A stretch of DNA of 44,751 nt from an uncultured Paraglaciecola sp. (GCF_937123705.1 NZ_CAKZKO010000201.1:1-44751); one strand, 5' to 3'. Positions 33,709 through 42,467 are shown, counted from the stretch's first letter. Translations and numbers: made by a program. The notes: a model not told the origin generated them from the letters alone.

Positions 33709-33725
33709 AAGGCGGTTTTCGCCTT
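33709..33725 (-). terminator. Stem-loop with T-rich tail upstream of csbD
   Basis: AAGGCG/CGCCTT form a perfect 6-bp stem with a 5-base loop. On the minus strand the stem is followed by TACTTTTTAATC, a terminator-like tail, and csbD starts 32 bases later. It may end an upstream minus-strand transcript or act as a leader attenuator. Confidence 0.5.
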
Positions 33726-34115
33726 GTGATGATAGGAATACAAATCCCATACCAAAGTATAAGTGATTGATTAATATATATTTAAATTTTACTGGGGCGT
33801 ATCAAACCTAAATTCCTTGTAAATATTACACAGCCAAGTGAGTTGCTATGAAAATTTTATATTCATATGCCAAAAATTAGGAAGTGAGTTTTGATTAGAG
33901 AAATAAAATCTCTTTAAAATCAAATGAATAACTATTTTTATTCGGGCAAGCGCCTTAGGCGTCATGTTTGCATACCTGTAGCTAGAAGAGTCGAAACAAA
34001 GCGAGTAGGAATTAACATCTCCCAAGCCTTGTTTTAGCCTTGCAATGGCAGGTTTTTTCTTGAACTCACATATAGAAGCACACAAAAATGATGTATCCGT
34101 ACAAAGGAATATTCA
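33726..34115. other. Intergenic stretch with several small palindromes, no confident gene
   Basis: About 390 bases between the csbD leader and the DUF748 gene. It contains a nested hairpin at 33891-33923 (TTGATT/AATCAA outer, AGAGA/TCTCT inner) and the palindrome CGCCTTAGGCG near 33951-33961. A 79-codon minus frame (33846-34085) exists but shows no ribosome-binding site or family resemblance. It presumably holds the divergent promoters of csbD and the DUF748 gene. Confidence 0.5.
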
Positions 34116-35222
34116 ATGTATAAAATTGGGCTAAATAGAACCTCGAAAATAATGTTAATGGTGCTAGTTTTGGTGCTCCTTATTGTGAGGTTTTCTGCAC
34201 CAAGTTTTATGACATGGTATGCAAATCAAACAATTAAACGAACTGACGCAATAGTAGGCAGTGTCGCCGATGTAGACTTAGGGATACTAGATGGCGGGTA
34301 CACTATACATGGGATTAACATTCGCCAAGCTGGAGACAAAAAAGACTTTCCGCTAATTGTCGCCGACAAAATCGAAATATCGATATTTTGGAGGGCGTTA
34401 TTGAAAGGTAGGTTGGTGACTGAGATATCGATTGTTAACCCTACAATTGGTTTATATGACCGCCCACAAGACAAGGTCATTGAAAACCAAGCCATTATAA
34501 ATGAAAAAACTTGGCTTGGTTTAGCCCGCGAACTGACACCTTTTGATATTGATAAATTAACGATAATCAATGGTTCAATTGCTATAGATGCCGAAGCTCA
34601 GTTAAAGCGGACCGAATTTAGTATTGATAATATTCAAATGCTTGTCACTGACATTGTCATTTCAAAAAATTCAGCTACTTTGGCCAAGGCTCAGTTGAGT
34701 GGTGATATCCAAAATCAAGCAAAGGTTACTTTAACGGCTGAATTTGACCCAAATACTAGCAAGCCGACTTTTGATGTTAATTTAGAGATGGCCAAGCTCC
34801 CTGTTTCCTATTTCAAATCATTAATGGAATTTTATGCACCATTCGATTTCGAAGCTGGAGAAATTGACTTAGCTTGTGAGTTAAAGTCTCAGGCAGGAGA
34901 GGTAGAAGGTTACATTCAAATTGGCTTTTACGAATTAGATGTATTTTCGTGGCGAGAAGATATTATTAACGATGACGCCAATCCATTACGCCCTATTTTT
35001 GATGCGATAGGAGGGGTGCTGGTGAGTGTTTTGGAAAAAGGTGACCGAAATCTACTTGCTACTAGAGTCGACATAAAAGGTAGTTTGGACAACCCCAAAA
35101 TATCCATTATTGATGCGTTTGCAGCCATGCTCAGAAACGCATTTATTGAAACCTATGATCTAAAGTTAGAACATTCTGTAATTGGTCTAAATGAGCAACC
35201 AAATAGCAGTCCTAAAGAATAG
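34116..35222 (+). CDS. DUF748-domain AsmA-like periplasmic protein
   Basis: A 368-residue protein with one N-terminal anchor (about residues 11-30) followed by a periplasmic beta-rich region. It contains GSVADVDLGILDGGYTIHGI, then IEISIFWRALLKGRLVTEI and LTIINGSIAIDAEA. These are DUF748 repeats, related to AsmA/YhdP/TamB-type lipid-transport-like proteins. A role in envelope lipid balance is inferred from fold similarity and from the MlaA/RND and YdbH genes nearby; it is not established. The full-length ATG at 34116 has AAAGGA upstream. Confidence 0.8.
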   Translation: MYKIGLNRTSKIMLMVLVLVLLIVRFSAPSFMTWYANQTIKRTDAIVGSVADVDLGILDGGYTIHGINIRQAGDKKDFPLIVADKIEISIFWRALLKGRLVTEISIVNPTIGLYDRPQDKVIENQAIINEKTWLGLARELTPFDIDKLTIINGSIAIDAEAQLKRTEFSIDNIQMLVTDIVISKNSATLAKAQLSGDIQNQAKVTLTAEFDPNTSKPTFDVNLEMAKLPVSYFKSLMEFYAPFDFEAGEIDLACELKSQAGEVEGYIQIGFYELDVFSWREDIINDDANPLRPIFDAIGGVLVSVLEKGDRNLLATRVDIKGSLDNPKISIIDAFAAMLRNAFIETYDLKLEHSVIGLNEQPNSSPKE

Positions 35223-35285
35223 CAGCTCCAATTGTGTGAAACAGAAGCTGCTATTTATTCAATGTGTTGCTCGAATGATCAGAGG

Positions 35286-36101
35286 CTAAGCATTTTGCTG
35301 TCTATGCATTTTTCTTTTCTTAGATTTCCTTTTTTTATTCGCGCTTTGTTTCGATTTTTGCTGTTGTTCAGGTGTTAACAGGTTCCAGACGTCATGTCTG
35401 GATTTTGCTTTTAAAATCGCCAGTGTCAAAAAATCTGCTTGGTATTCTGCGTGTAACTCACTCCATGCTTGTATATTAAACTCACTACTTTGTATCAGTT
35501 TTCGCTCAGCCGCGTTATAGGATTTTAGTTTAAATTTGCTATCTTTAGCCGATGCTTTGGTGGAGCTTTTAACTTTCTGTATTGCGGTTAATTGTTGCTC
35601 TGTAAAATCTAATCGTTTCGCTCTTTTTCCTGTGGGTTTGTCTTTAGATAAAGTGTTTTTCTTGCTTCTTAATGCTGTTTGGCGTAACTCAGCTTGAGCT
35701 ACAAATTCAGATTGCTGAGCCGCAGTTAATAAGTTCCAAATCTTATTTTTAATGACTGCTCGTTGCAATGCTTTTTGTTGTAGTAAGTCTTGGTGTTGAC
35801 CAATGGCATTTTGAACTGATTGTTGATCCCATTGGTCCGTTCTTACGAGTTGATTGAGTTTTAATTTGAGTGATTTTTGTTCTGCTTTAAACAGGTTATT
35901 ATCATCGCGAGTTTGTTTTAGTATTTGCTTTACATCTTGCTTTTGGGTGTCAGTTAGCGATACCTCTGACAATATATGGTGCATACCAGCCGGCATTTGA
36001 TGATGACTTCTTTTAGCTACTGCAGGGCTCGAACATATCAAAGTTACGCACAGAGCTATAGGAGTTAAAGTTGTTTTAAATAAAACCTTAATTTTAGACA
36101 T
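35286..36101 (-). CDS. Duplicated CpxP/Spy-like (LTxxQ) periplasmic protein
   Basis: A 271-residue exported protein (signal 1-29, ending AVA). It has two CpxP-like halves. The first (about 45-140) has SLTDTQKQ at about 48-55 and LLTAAQQ at about 124-130. The second (about 164-250) has DFTEQQ at about 165-170 and LLTPEQQQ at about 241-248, each half with an internal motif pair typical of CpxP/Spy. CpxP is usually about 150-170 residues with one such unit, so this looks like an internal duplication. The C-terminus is very basic (about 250-267, KKRKSKKRK). It is divergent from cpxRA with a CpxR-type box in between, so it is the probable feedback inhibitor or periplasmic chaperone of that system. 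Confidence 0.75.
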   Translation of the reverse strand: MSKIKVLFKTTLTPIALCVTLICSSPAVAKRSHHQMPAGMHHILSEVSLTDTQKQDVKQILKQTRDDNNLFKAEQKSLKLKLNQLVRTDQWDQQSVQNAIGQHQDLLQQKALQRAVIKNKIWNLLTAAQQSEFVAQAELRQTALRSKKNTLSKDKPTGKRAKRLDFTEQQLTAIQKVKSSTKASAKDSKFKLKSYNAAERKLIQSSEFNIQAWSELHAEYQADFLTLAILKAKSRHDVWNLLTPEQQQKSKQSANKKRKSKKRKMHRQQNA

Positions 36102-36167
36102 TTCATTTCCTCTTGTTGACTTGTTAACAAGTCTAGCAACTGGAATCTAAAGAAACGCAAAGGTAAT

Positions 36168-36183
36168 GTAAAGCTTGTGTAAA
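36168..36183. promoter_or_regulatory. CpxR-type box between cpxP-like and cpxRA
   Basis: GTAAAGCTTGTGTAAA fits the published CpxR consensus GTAAA-N4-8-GTAAA with a 6-base spacer. It is 66 bases before the CpxP-like start and 67 bases before the cpxR ATG. It is a good candidate for autoregulation of both transcription units. Confidence 0.65.
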
Positions 36184-36250
36184 GGTATGGTAGTACTCAG
36201 TATTTGCAGGGTTATAGTACCCTCTACATTCAAGCTAACTAAGGAACCTG

Positions 36251-36946
36251 ATGTCAGCTAAGAAAATTTTATTAATCGATGATGATGTAGCGTTAACCGA
36301 GTTGTTAGTGGAATATTTAACGCCACAAGGTTACGAATTGGAAGTTGCTTTTGATGGGGAAAGCGGTGTAGCCCTTGCCACATCAAATAAGCATTACGAC
36401 CTTATTTTGTTGGATGTAATGTTGCCTAAATTGGATGGCTTTGAAGTATTAAAGAAGCTCCGTCTTAGTCATTTAACCCCCGTTTTAATGTTAACCGCTA
36501 AAGGTGATGATTATGACAAAATATTAGGGCTAGAATTGGGAGCTGACGATTATTTGCCTAAGCCTTTTAACCATAGAGAGTTGTCGGCACGAATAAAAGC
36601 GTTAGTAAGAAGGATGGCATTATTATCTAGTAACAGAATGCATCAAAACTTAACCTTAGGGAATGTCGAGATTATTCCCGCTGCGCAAGATGTTTTTTGT
36701 GCTGGAAAACTGGTTGATTTAACCAGCACAGAATATTCCATTTTGTACCTATTAATGGTTAATCAAGGCTCGTTAGTGAGCAAGCAGGACATCAGTAAAA
36801 AAGTATTAGGAAAAAATCTATCTGCTTTTGATCGTAATATTGATATGCACATTAGTAATCTACGCAAAAAATTGGCTGTTTTTAGTTCAGATGAAAAAAT
36901 TAAAACACACCGTGGTGCAGGTTATAGGTACTTGGTTCAAGCATGA
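36251..36946 (+). CDS. cpxR: CpxR-type response regulator
   Basis: A 231-residue OmpR/PhoB-family regulator. The receiver domain has D10/D11, phospho-acceptor D55 (LILLDVMLPK), T in MLTAKG and the lysine in LPKPF. The C-terminal winged helix has LTSTEYSILYLLMVNQG...RNIDMHISNLRKKL. It overlaps the sensor gene by 4 bases. In E. coli CpxR activates envelope-stress genes and cpxP; the neighbouring CpxP-like gene and CpxR box support the same name here. Confidence 0.85.
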   Translation: MSAKKILLIDDDVALTELLVEYLTPQGYELEVAFDGESGVALATSNKHYDLILLDVMLPKLDGFEVLKKLRLSHLTPVLMLTAKGDDYDKILGLELGADDYLPKPFNHRELSARIKALVRRMALLSSNRMHQNLTLGNVEIIPAAQDVFCAGKLVDLTSTEYSILYLLMVNQGSLVSKQDISKKVLGKNLSAFDRNIDMHISNLRKKLAVFSSDEKIKTHRGAGYRYLVQA

Positions 36947-38349
36947 AAAATTTAGGTCAATTCAATCCAGCTAAGAGTTTATTTGTCAGAGTTTTTTTAT
37001 GGTTTTGGTTAGCGTCATTAGTGATTTTTTTAGGTTCTATTTGGCTGGTAAAGCAGCTTGATTCAGATGTTGAATATCACCCTATTAATCGCAAGCAACA
37101 AAGAGACCTAACAATGTTAACAAGGAAAGTTCAAAATCACCTTTCAAGAGGCAACCCAGAATTTGATCTAAATAAACGTATAAATAGAATAAGAAACGGC
37201 ACTCGTTTTGATTTTGTATTAATCGACTCTACAACCAGGAAAATGACGCATAATCTTCCGCGGCGATGGCAAATAAATCATCAAGTATTTGATGATTTCA
37301 CTATCAACAATTCTGCTTTAGTTATGGACGTAAAAGGCACAAACTTTATTGGCCCTAGCTTAGTTAGAGTCAATAACCAAGACTATTTGCTGTTTTTAGT
37401 AAGGCCAAGACCAAAAGGAGATTTACGTCTTATTCGCTATGAATACCCCGAAGTATTTGTTTTGTTATTACTCACACTAAGTGCGAGTCTATGTTACTTA
37501 TTTGTTCGAGGGATATTAACGCCTATTAAGCAACTAAGGCTTGCTTCAAAACGAATGGCAACCGGTGAAATGGGCGTCAGAGTGGCTAACGCAAGTAAAC
37601 GTTTGGATGAAATTGGTCAGCTAGGCCGCGACTTTAACCATATGTCTGAGCAAGTCGAGAATTTGTTAAGCAGCCAAAAAAGGCTATTGGCAGACATCTC
37701 TCATGAGTTACGTTCGCCTTTAACCCGTTTACAGTTGTCAATCGGAATTGCGCAACAACAAAGCGAGCAGGATATGTCTTTTAAAGTTCGTGATGCTTTA
37801 ACTCGCATAGAGAAAGAATCACAGCAGATAGAAGACATGCTTGCTAGAGTATTGTTGTTGTCTCGATTGGAAAATAATCAACCTACTCTAAACCTTCAAG
37901 TCATCAATCTTGAAAAAATAATGGCTCCTATTATTAATGATGCTCTTTTCGAAGCTGAACAGAAAAATAAGACTCTGGTTTATCAGGCCGCTGAAGACAT
38001 CAGTATTCGAGTCGACCCTCAACTTTTAAGTAGTGCAATAGAAAATGTTATACGTAATGGGATCCATTATTCTAACCAGCAAGTTAAGGTGTCAGTGTTG
38101 ATTCAAAACAAACATTTGGTATGGAACATCGAAGATGATGGTAATGGCATTGAGGAAAGTCATTTATCCAAAATATTTGAAGCTTTTTACCGAGAGTCCT
38201 CTTCCCGAGACAGATATTCAGGTGGAGTTGGGTTAGGATTGGCGATTGCCCTTTATGCCATACAAAGACATAAGGGAGTTATTCTGGCAAGTAATAACAT
38301 TAATGGCGGGTTGCTTGTTAAAATACAGGTCCCTTACTTAAAGCCTTAG
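36943..38349 (+). CDS. cpxA: CpxA-type sensor histidine kinase
   Basis: A 468-residue inner-membrane kinase. Helix 1 is at about 14-37 and helix 2 at about 169-189, with the periplasmic sensor between (about 38-168). A HAMP domain (about 190-240) follows, then the HisKA box DISHELRSPLTRL with H254 and the HATPase blocks (N near 362 VIRNGIHYS, DDGNGI, GGVGLGLAIA). It senses misfolded envelope proteins in the Cpx pathway. The gene follows cpxR with a 4-base overlap. About 100 bases follow before the CBS gene; no strong terminator is seen. Confidence 0.85.
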   Translation: MKNLGQFNPAKSLFVRVFLWFWLASLVIFLGSIWLVKQLDSDVEYHPINRKQQRDLTMLTRKVQNHLSRGNPEFDLNKRINRIRNGTRFDFVLIDSTTRKMTHNLPRRWQINHQVFDDFTINNSALVMDVKGTNFIGPSLVRVNNQDYLLFLVRPRPKGDLRLIRYEYPEVFVLLLLTLSASLCYLFVRGILTPIKQLRLASKRMATGEMGVRVANASKRLDEIGQLGRDFNHMSEQVENLLSSQKRLLADISHELRSPLTRLQLSIGIAQQQSEQDMSFKVRDALTRIEKESQQIEDMLARVLLLSRLENNQPTLNLQVINLEKIMAPIINDALFEAEQKNKTLVYQAAEDISIRVDPQLLSSAIENVIRNGIHYSNQQVKVSVLIQNKHLVWNIEDDGNGIEESHLSKIFEAFYRESSSRDRYSGGVGLGLAIALYAIQRHKGVILASNNINGGLLVKIQVPYLKP

Positions 38350-38448
38350 TTGCCTTTTAGTATTAAATTTCTTCTGACTTTATTGCAACTGCTACAAAGT
38401 TACGGTTATTTTCCTTTTAATTGAAATTAAAGATGTGTAAGACATTAT

Positions 38449-38880
38449 ATGCAAATTGAAAAAATTATGAGTAAAACTGTGGTGACAGTATCAATGGATG
38501 ACACTCTAAGTGTGGTCAAACATATCTTTGAAAATGCTAAGTTCCATCATCTGCTGGTGGTTGAAAATGGTAGATTGCAAGGTGTGATATCAGATCGAGA
38601 TTTACTTAAGTCTATTAGTCCTTTTATCGGAACAGTCCAAGAAAAGGCAAGTGACACTTTTACTTTGAACAGAAAAGTTCATCAAATTATGAGTCGGCAG
38701 CCAATTACTTTGACTTCGAATGCCGATGTATACGAGGCCATCAGTTTATTCAATCAACATAATATTTCCTGTATTCCAGTGGTGAATGAAAACGGAGCGG
38801 CCGTTGGGGTATTAAGTTGGCGTGATATTCTTAAAGTGATTGAAGTCAATCACAATAACAAACTAAAACAAGCCAAATAG
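38449..38880 (+). CDS. Two-CBS-domain protein
   Basis: A 143-residue cytoplasmic protein made almost wholly of two CBS motifs: about 5-60 (IMSKTVVTVSMDDTLSVVK...GVISDRDLL) and about 79-135 (IMSRQPITLTSNADVYEAI...GVLSWRDIL). CBS pairs bind AMP, ATP or S-adenosylmethionine and act as energy sensors. No effector domain is attached, so the partner is unknown. It stands alone between cpxA and the lysophospholipase. Confidence 0.88.
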   Translation: MQIEKIMSKTVVTVSMDDTLSVVKHIFENAKFHHLLVVENGRLQGVISDRDLLKSISPFIGTVQEKASDTFTLNRKVHQIMSRQPITLTSNADVYEAISLFNQHNISCIPVVNENGAAVGVLSWRDILKVIEVNHNNKLKQAK

Positions 38881-38967
38881 GTCAGCCTATTGCTTACTGT
38901 TTTGCCGTTAACCTGAACTCGGTTGTCGGGGCTATTTTTGTATCAAATTTAATTCTAGGATCATGAC

Positions 38968-39930
38968 ATGTCTCAATATTTACTCTGCTCGGAAGACGCA
39001 TTAGCAACTACTTATTCTGCGGCTATTCAGCCTTTCTGGCAAAATACTGTGCAGCAGGGAAGGTTTGTAGGCGCAGGAAAAATCGATATTGCTTACGCTT
39101 TTGTATTGCACCCACAAGCAATAGGGACTGTGGTGGTGTCATCGGGTCGCATTGAGAGTTTCATCAAATATAAAGAAGTGGTGTACGACCTGTATCAAAA
39201 TGGTTATTCGGTATTCATTCACGACCACAGGGGGCAAGGCTTATCGGGACGTATGTTAGACAACCCACATATCGGTTATGTCGAAAACTTCTCTAATTAT
39301 GTCGCTGACTTTAAACAGTTTATAGATCTAGTCGTCTTAAAAAAAACCGAACAAAAACCTCAGTTATTATGTCATTCAATGGGTGGCGCAATTGGTGGCT
39401 TGATGGTTTTACGTTACCCAGAATTGTTTGAAAAAGTCGCGTTTTCGGCACCTATGTTTGGCATTCGTCCAGCACTACCAAATTGGTTGGCTAACACTTT
39501 GTTTTCACTGCATGGCTTGATAAGTAACAAAAACGCCTATTTTTTTGGTCAAGAAGATTATGAAAGCCAAGGTTTTGTCGGAAATGATTTAACTCAGAGT
39601 GAAGTGCGTTATCACATTTTCCGTCAAGAATACCAAGAGTCACCTCAAGTGCAGTTAGGTGGAGTGAGTGGCCATTGGCTAAGTATGGCTGCGCAAGCGA
39701 TGGATCAAATAGAAAAAAATGCAGCACATTTCCCCATCCCAGCTTTAGTTATTCAAGCAGGAGCCGATCAAATTGTTGACAACAAAAGACAGAGTCGAGT
39801 AGCGGCATGTATGGCCCAAACAAAACTAATGGTGATTGACGGCTCAAGGCATGAATTATTAGAAGAGCAAGATAGCTACCGAGTGCCGTGTTTAACCGCC
39901 ATCTTGGATTTTTTTAAAGCCAGCAGCTAG
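38968..39930 (+). CDS. Alpha/beta hydrolase, PldB-type lysophospholipase
   Basis: A 320-residue serine hydrolase with the IHDHRGQGLSG turn at about 84-94. The nucleophile elbow LLCHSMGGA has S137 in H-S-M-G-G. The acid is likely in GADQIVDN near 267 and the catalytic His in GSRHELLEE near 295. This pattern is that of PldB (lysophospholipase L2), which removes the remaining acyl chain from lysophospholipids, mostly at the inner membrane. No signal peptide is visible. The small Cys before His at the elbow is unusual (G or A is common there) but compatible with the fold. Membership is firm; the exact substrate is inferred. Confidence 0.8.
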   Translation: MSQYLLCSEDALATTYSAAIQPFWQNTVQQGRFVGAGKIDIAYAFVLHPQAIGTVVVSSGRIESFIKYKEVVYDLYQNGYSVFIHDHRGQGLSGRMLDNPHIGYVENFSNYVADFKQFIDLVVLKKTEQKPQLLCHSMGGAIGGLMVLRYPELFEKVAFSAPMFGIRPALPNWLANTLFSLHGLISNKNAYFFGQEDYESQGFVGNDLTQSEVRYHIFRQEYQESPQVQLGGVSGHWLSMAAQAMDQIEKNAAHFPIPALVIQAGADQIVDNKRQSRVAACMAQTKLMVIDGSRHELLEEQDSYRVPCLTAILDFFKASS

Positions 39931-40021
39931 GACGAAAAACTTGGATTAATAGTATAAGTGTTCAATCACTTGGCGCTTTTTTGTTAGAATGAATTTTTAA
40001 CTAGTGACTGAAAATATACTC

Positions 40022-40486
40022 ATGCTCGATATTGTTTTATACCAACCTGAAATTCCGCCAAATACTGGTAATATTATCCGTCTCTGTGCGAATACTGGTT
40101 TTGCCTTACATTTAATTGAGCCTTTGGGATTTGATTGGGACGATAAAAAGGTGCGTAGGGCTGGTTTGGATTATCACGAGTTTGCTAAAGTTCAACGTTA
40201 TGCCAATCTCGACGCCTATATTGCAGCACGTTCACCCAAACGCATCTTTGCCTGTACAACTAAAGGCAAAGCCTTTTTTGCAAAGGCTAAGTACCAAGCG
40301 GGTGATGCCTTATTGTTTGGTCCAGAAACCCGTGGATTGCCCAATGAGGTGATTGAGTCACTACCACCGGAGCAAAGAGTACGCATCCCCATGTTGCCTG
40401 AAAGTCGCAGTATGAACTTATCTAATGCCGTGTCAGTGTTTGTATATGAAGCATGGCGGCAAATGGACTTTGACGGAGCGGTGTAA
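40022..40486 (+). CDS. trmL: tRNA (cytidine(34)/cmnm5U(34)-2'-O)-methyltransferase TrmL
   Basis: A 154-residue SPOUT methyltransferase that 2'-O-methylates the wobble base of tRNA-Leu. MLDIVLYQPEIPPNTGNIIR opens the protein, then the knot-forming LLFGPETRGLPNEV and IPMLPESRSMNLSNAVSVFVYEAWRQ. All core motifs of E. coli TrmL (YibK) are kept. I start at the ATG at 40022 to match E. coli; an upstream GTG at 40004 adds six residues. It converges on the flavin reductase gene. An ACGCCTA/TAGGCGT hairpin (40515-40532) lies at the junction. Confidence 0.92.
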   Translation: MLDIVLYQPEIPPNTGNIIRLCANTGFALHLIEPLGFDWDDKKVRRAGLDYHEFAKVQRYANLDAYIAARSPKRIFACTTKGKAFFAKAKYQAGDALLFGPETRGLPNEVIESLPPEQRVRIPMLPESRSMNLSNAVSVFVYEAWRQMDFDGAV

Positions 40487-40514
40487 GCAAGTCGTTTAAG
40501 GTACGTAAACTCGC

Positions 40515-40532
40515 ACGCCTAAATATAGGCGT
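40515..40532. other. Small hairpin at the trmL/fre junction
   Basis: ACGCCTA (40515-40521) pairs perfectly with TAGGCGT (40526-40532) across AATA. It spans the end of the fre coding region on the minus strand. No U-run is present; it may act as a weak terminator for the convergent pair. Confidence 0.35.
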
Positions 40533-41217
40533 AGGCATCCCCGAATAAGGACGTAAGCGGCAAGCCTTGGCTGGTGAAATCGTCGCGTACCACTTTTGCC
40601 ATTTCAAAGCGACCCGCAACATAGACCTGATAGTTTGCTAAATTTGGAATGTCTTCAAGTACAGCTTTATGTACCCATCCCGTTTTGCCGCTCCAATTTG
40701 TTTCAGCTTGTTCTACAACAGGTATAAAGCTGAAGTGTGGATGTTGCTGTGCCAATGTATTGAGTTCGTCGAAGGCATACATATCTTGTTTGGTGCGCGT
40801 ACCCCAGTATAAAAGTATAGGGGCACTTTTTGGCTGGCTAAGAAGTTGTTGAAGTATCGACAATGTATATGAAAAACCTGTGCCGCCAGCCAGTAAAATA
40901 GTGGCTTGAGTGTCGTTTTGAACAAAGCATGCTTCTCCCAATCCGCCTTCAACTAGGATTGATTCACCTTCTTGCATTTTTTCTAATACTTGCCCTGCAT
41001 ATTGATTGCCGGGTTCTGCACCAATATGTAATTCAATGCTGCCATTTGCACGCGGCGCATTAGCAATAGAGAAAGGTCGCTTGTCATTTTCATTCATCAC
41101 TACCTGTAGATATTGACCGGCAACAAAGCTAAGCGGAGTGATGGGTGTTAGGACTATACGTTTAACTGTGTCTGTAAGGGACTCAATTTTTTCTACCTTA
41201 CATTGAATTGCTTGCAT
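40519..41217 (-). CDS. fre: NAD(P)H-flavin reductase Fre
   Basis: A 232-residue reductase almost the same length as E. coli Fre (233). An N-terminal FAD-type barrel has FSIANAP in the flavin-contact RPFSIANAPRA (about residues 46-56). A C-terminal nucleotide-binding part has LLAGGTGFSYTLSILQ (about 106-121) and a VYVAGRFEMAK strand near 192. It transfers electrons from NAD(P)H to free flavins, feeding ferric and other reductions. It is convergent with trmL. Confidence 0.88.
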   Translation of the reverse strand: MQAIQCKVEKIESLTDTVKRIVLTPITPLSFVAGQYLQVVMNENDKRPFSIANAPRANGSIELHIGAEPGNQYAGQVLEKMQEGESILVEGGLGEACFVQNDTQATILLAGGTGFSYTLSILQQLLSQPKSAPILLYWGTRTKQDMYAFDELNTLAQQHPHFSFIPVVEQAETNWSGKTGWVHKAVLEDIPNLANYQVYVAGRFEMAKVVRDDFTSQGLPLTSLFGDAYAYI

Positions 41218-41336
41218 GGACTTCTTCTGGTTATATGGATACGGTTTGAATATGATTATTTGAAATAACCTTTGATATTCATCGGTTTGAGCTTTAGTCT
41301 CAGGAAGTGATTATACTTAATTTGTGAGGAATAAAA

Positions 41337-41573
41337 ATGACATTTACGTCTGAAATGGTTGCAGAACTAAACTTACTTCTAAAGTTTCCAAATAAAAGCC
41401 TGATGCAAGGTTTGAAGATCCATAATGATGCTGAACCCGAAGTGATTGCAGCAGCTACTAGATTACATGCTAAGGGCATTGTTACTTTGCCTGATGGGGG
41501 ATATTTAACCGACTTGGGTCATGATTTATTTGAACATGCCCAAGTAGTGAAAATGGCGTTAATGGAGAAATAA
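41337..41573 (+). CDS. TIGR02647-family small conserved protein
   Basis: A 78-residue protein of a family seen in Pseudomonas, Shewanella and relatives: MTFTSEMVAELNLLLKFPNK, then LKIHNDAEPEVIAAATRLHAKGIVTLPDGGYLTDLG. The winged-helix-like shape of the latter part (helix then GGYLTDLG wing) suggests nucleic-acid or protein binding; the function is unknown. GAGGA lies six bases before the ATG. Confidence 0.8.
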   Translation: MTFTSEMVAELNLLLKFPNKSLMQGLKIHNDAEPEVIAAATRLHAKGIVTLPDGGYLTDLGHDLFEHAQVVKMALMEK

Positions 41574-41579
41574 CTGTCG

Positions 41580-41658
41580 TCGGCAACAAATATAAAGGTG
41601 ACTCAATGTTATTTGGGTCAAACACTCAAATCATTTATAAAAATGCCTTTGTTGCCGA
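41580..41658. repeat. 79-bp inverted-repeat element before motX
   Basis: TCGGCAACAAA (41580-41590) and TTTGTTGCCGA (41648-41658) are exact 11-bp inverted copies, 57 bases apart. Between them lies a second smaller stem (TGAC-TCA / TGG-GTCA). This could be a terminator-like structure for the upstream gene or a small structured RNA; no U-run follows. Confidence 0.5.
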
Positions 41659-41692
41659 TACAAAGAAAAGCCTAACCTTTAGATAATTTATT

Positions 41693-42322
41693 ATGCATGT
41701 ATTCAAGTCTGTATCTTTATTTTGTAGCGCCTTAGTTTTTGTTGCTGGCGTAAACGCTGCAGGTGAAATAAAGGCTGTTCAGTTATATTCGCAGGATGAA
41801 TTACTCAATCTCATCAATAAAAATGAACATTTAAGCCGTGTGGTGTTAGATGATTGTCAGTTAGTACAAGACATTAAAGCTCGAGCAGAAACACTCAAAA
41901 TACCCAGTTATCAGTTTTTGTGGGGTGATATGTTGGCTTGGGGCGTCTGTGTTAAAGCCGATCCTGAAAGGGGTATTAGCTTTATACACAAAGCTGCAGA
42001 GCAAGGGCTTGCGGCGGGATTAGAACAGCTAGGCCGCTATTATGCACAAGGCAAGCTAGTACAACAGGACAAAGAAAGAGCCGTGGTTTTTTTACGTGAG
42101 GCGTCAGTACTCGGGTATTTACAAGCACAAATTCAGTTAGCTGAATTGTTTATAGCAGGATATGGCAGCCCGTACGATTATGAAGATGCGTATCACTGGT
42201 TGTATAATGCCATTACCGCAGATAAAACAACGCACAAAAAGATAACTAGTTGTATGCAAGGTCTCGAAAAACTGATGCACCCTAAAGCCGTGCGCAAAGC
42301 TAAAAGGCCTCTAAATTCGTAA
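41693..42322 (+). CDS. motX: MotX, sodium-driven polar flagellar motor stator-ring protein
   Basis: A 209-residue periplasmic protein with signal 1-22 (ending VNA). It has LYSQDELLNLINKN, DCQLVQDIKARAE and SYQFLWGDMLAWGVCV, followed by Sel1-like repeats (GISFIHKAAEQGLAAGLEQLGRYYAQG; YEDAYHWLYNAI). These agree closely with Vibrio MotX, which with MotY forms the T-ring that anchors PomA/PomB in Na+-driven polar flagella. Two cysteines (DDCQLV and GVCV) are in the family positions. It stands away from other flagellar genes, as motX usually does. A short GTAAGTA/TACTTAC hairpin overlaps its stop (42319-42336). Confidence 0.92.
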   Translation: MHVFKSVSLFCSALVFVAGVNAAGEIKAVQLYSQDELLNLINKNEHLSRVVLDDCQLVQDIKARAETLKIPSYQFLWGDMLAWGVCVKADPERGISFIHKAAEQGLAAGLEQLGRYYAQGKLVQQDKERAVVFLREASVLGYLQAQIQLAELFIAGYGSPYDYEDAYHWLYNAITADKTTHKKITSCMQGLEKLMHPKAVRKAKRPLNS

Positions 42323-42467
42323 GTATTGCTACTTACCTAGAGTACGGCTTAAGTAGATTTAATATTTACCATTTATCTTATTTGTAGGTCACCTGTCTTA
42401 GAATATTTCACTTCCTAAAATTGATGACGTAACGTCTAAATTCTATTAATGATTTAGAGAGACTATT

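Noticed and set aside
33846..34085. 79-codon minus-strand frame between csbD and the DUF748 gene
   Set aside because: No ribosome-binding site, no recognisable motif, a composition unlike the neighbouring genes, and it covers the expected promoter region.
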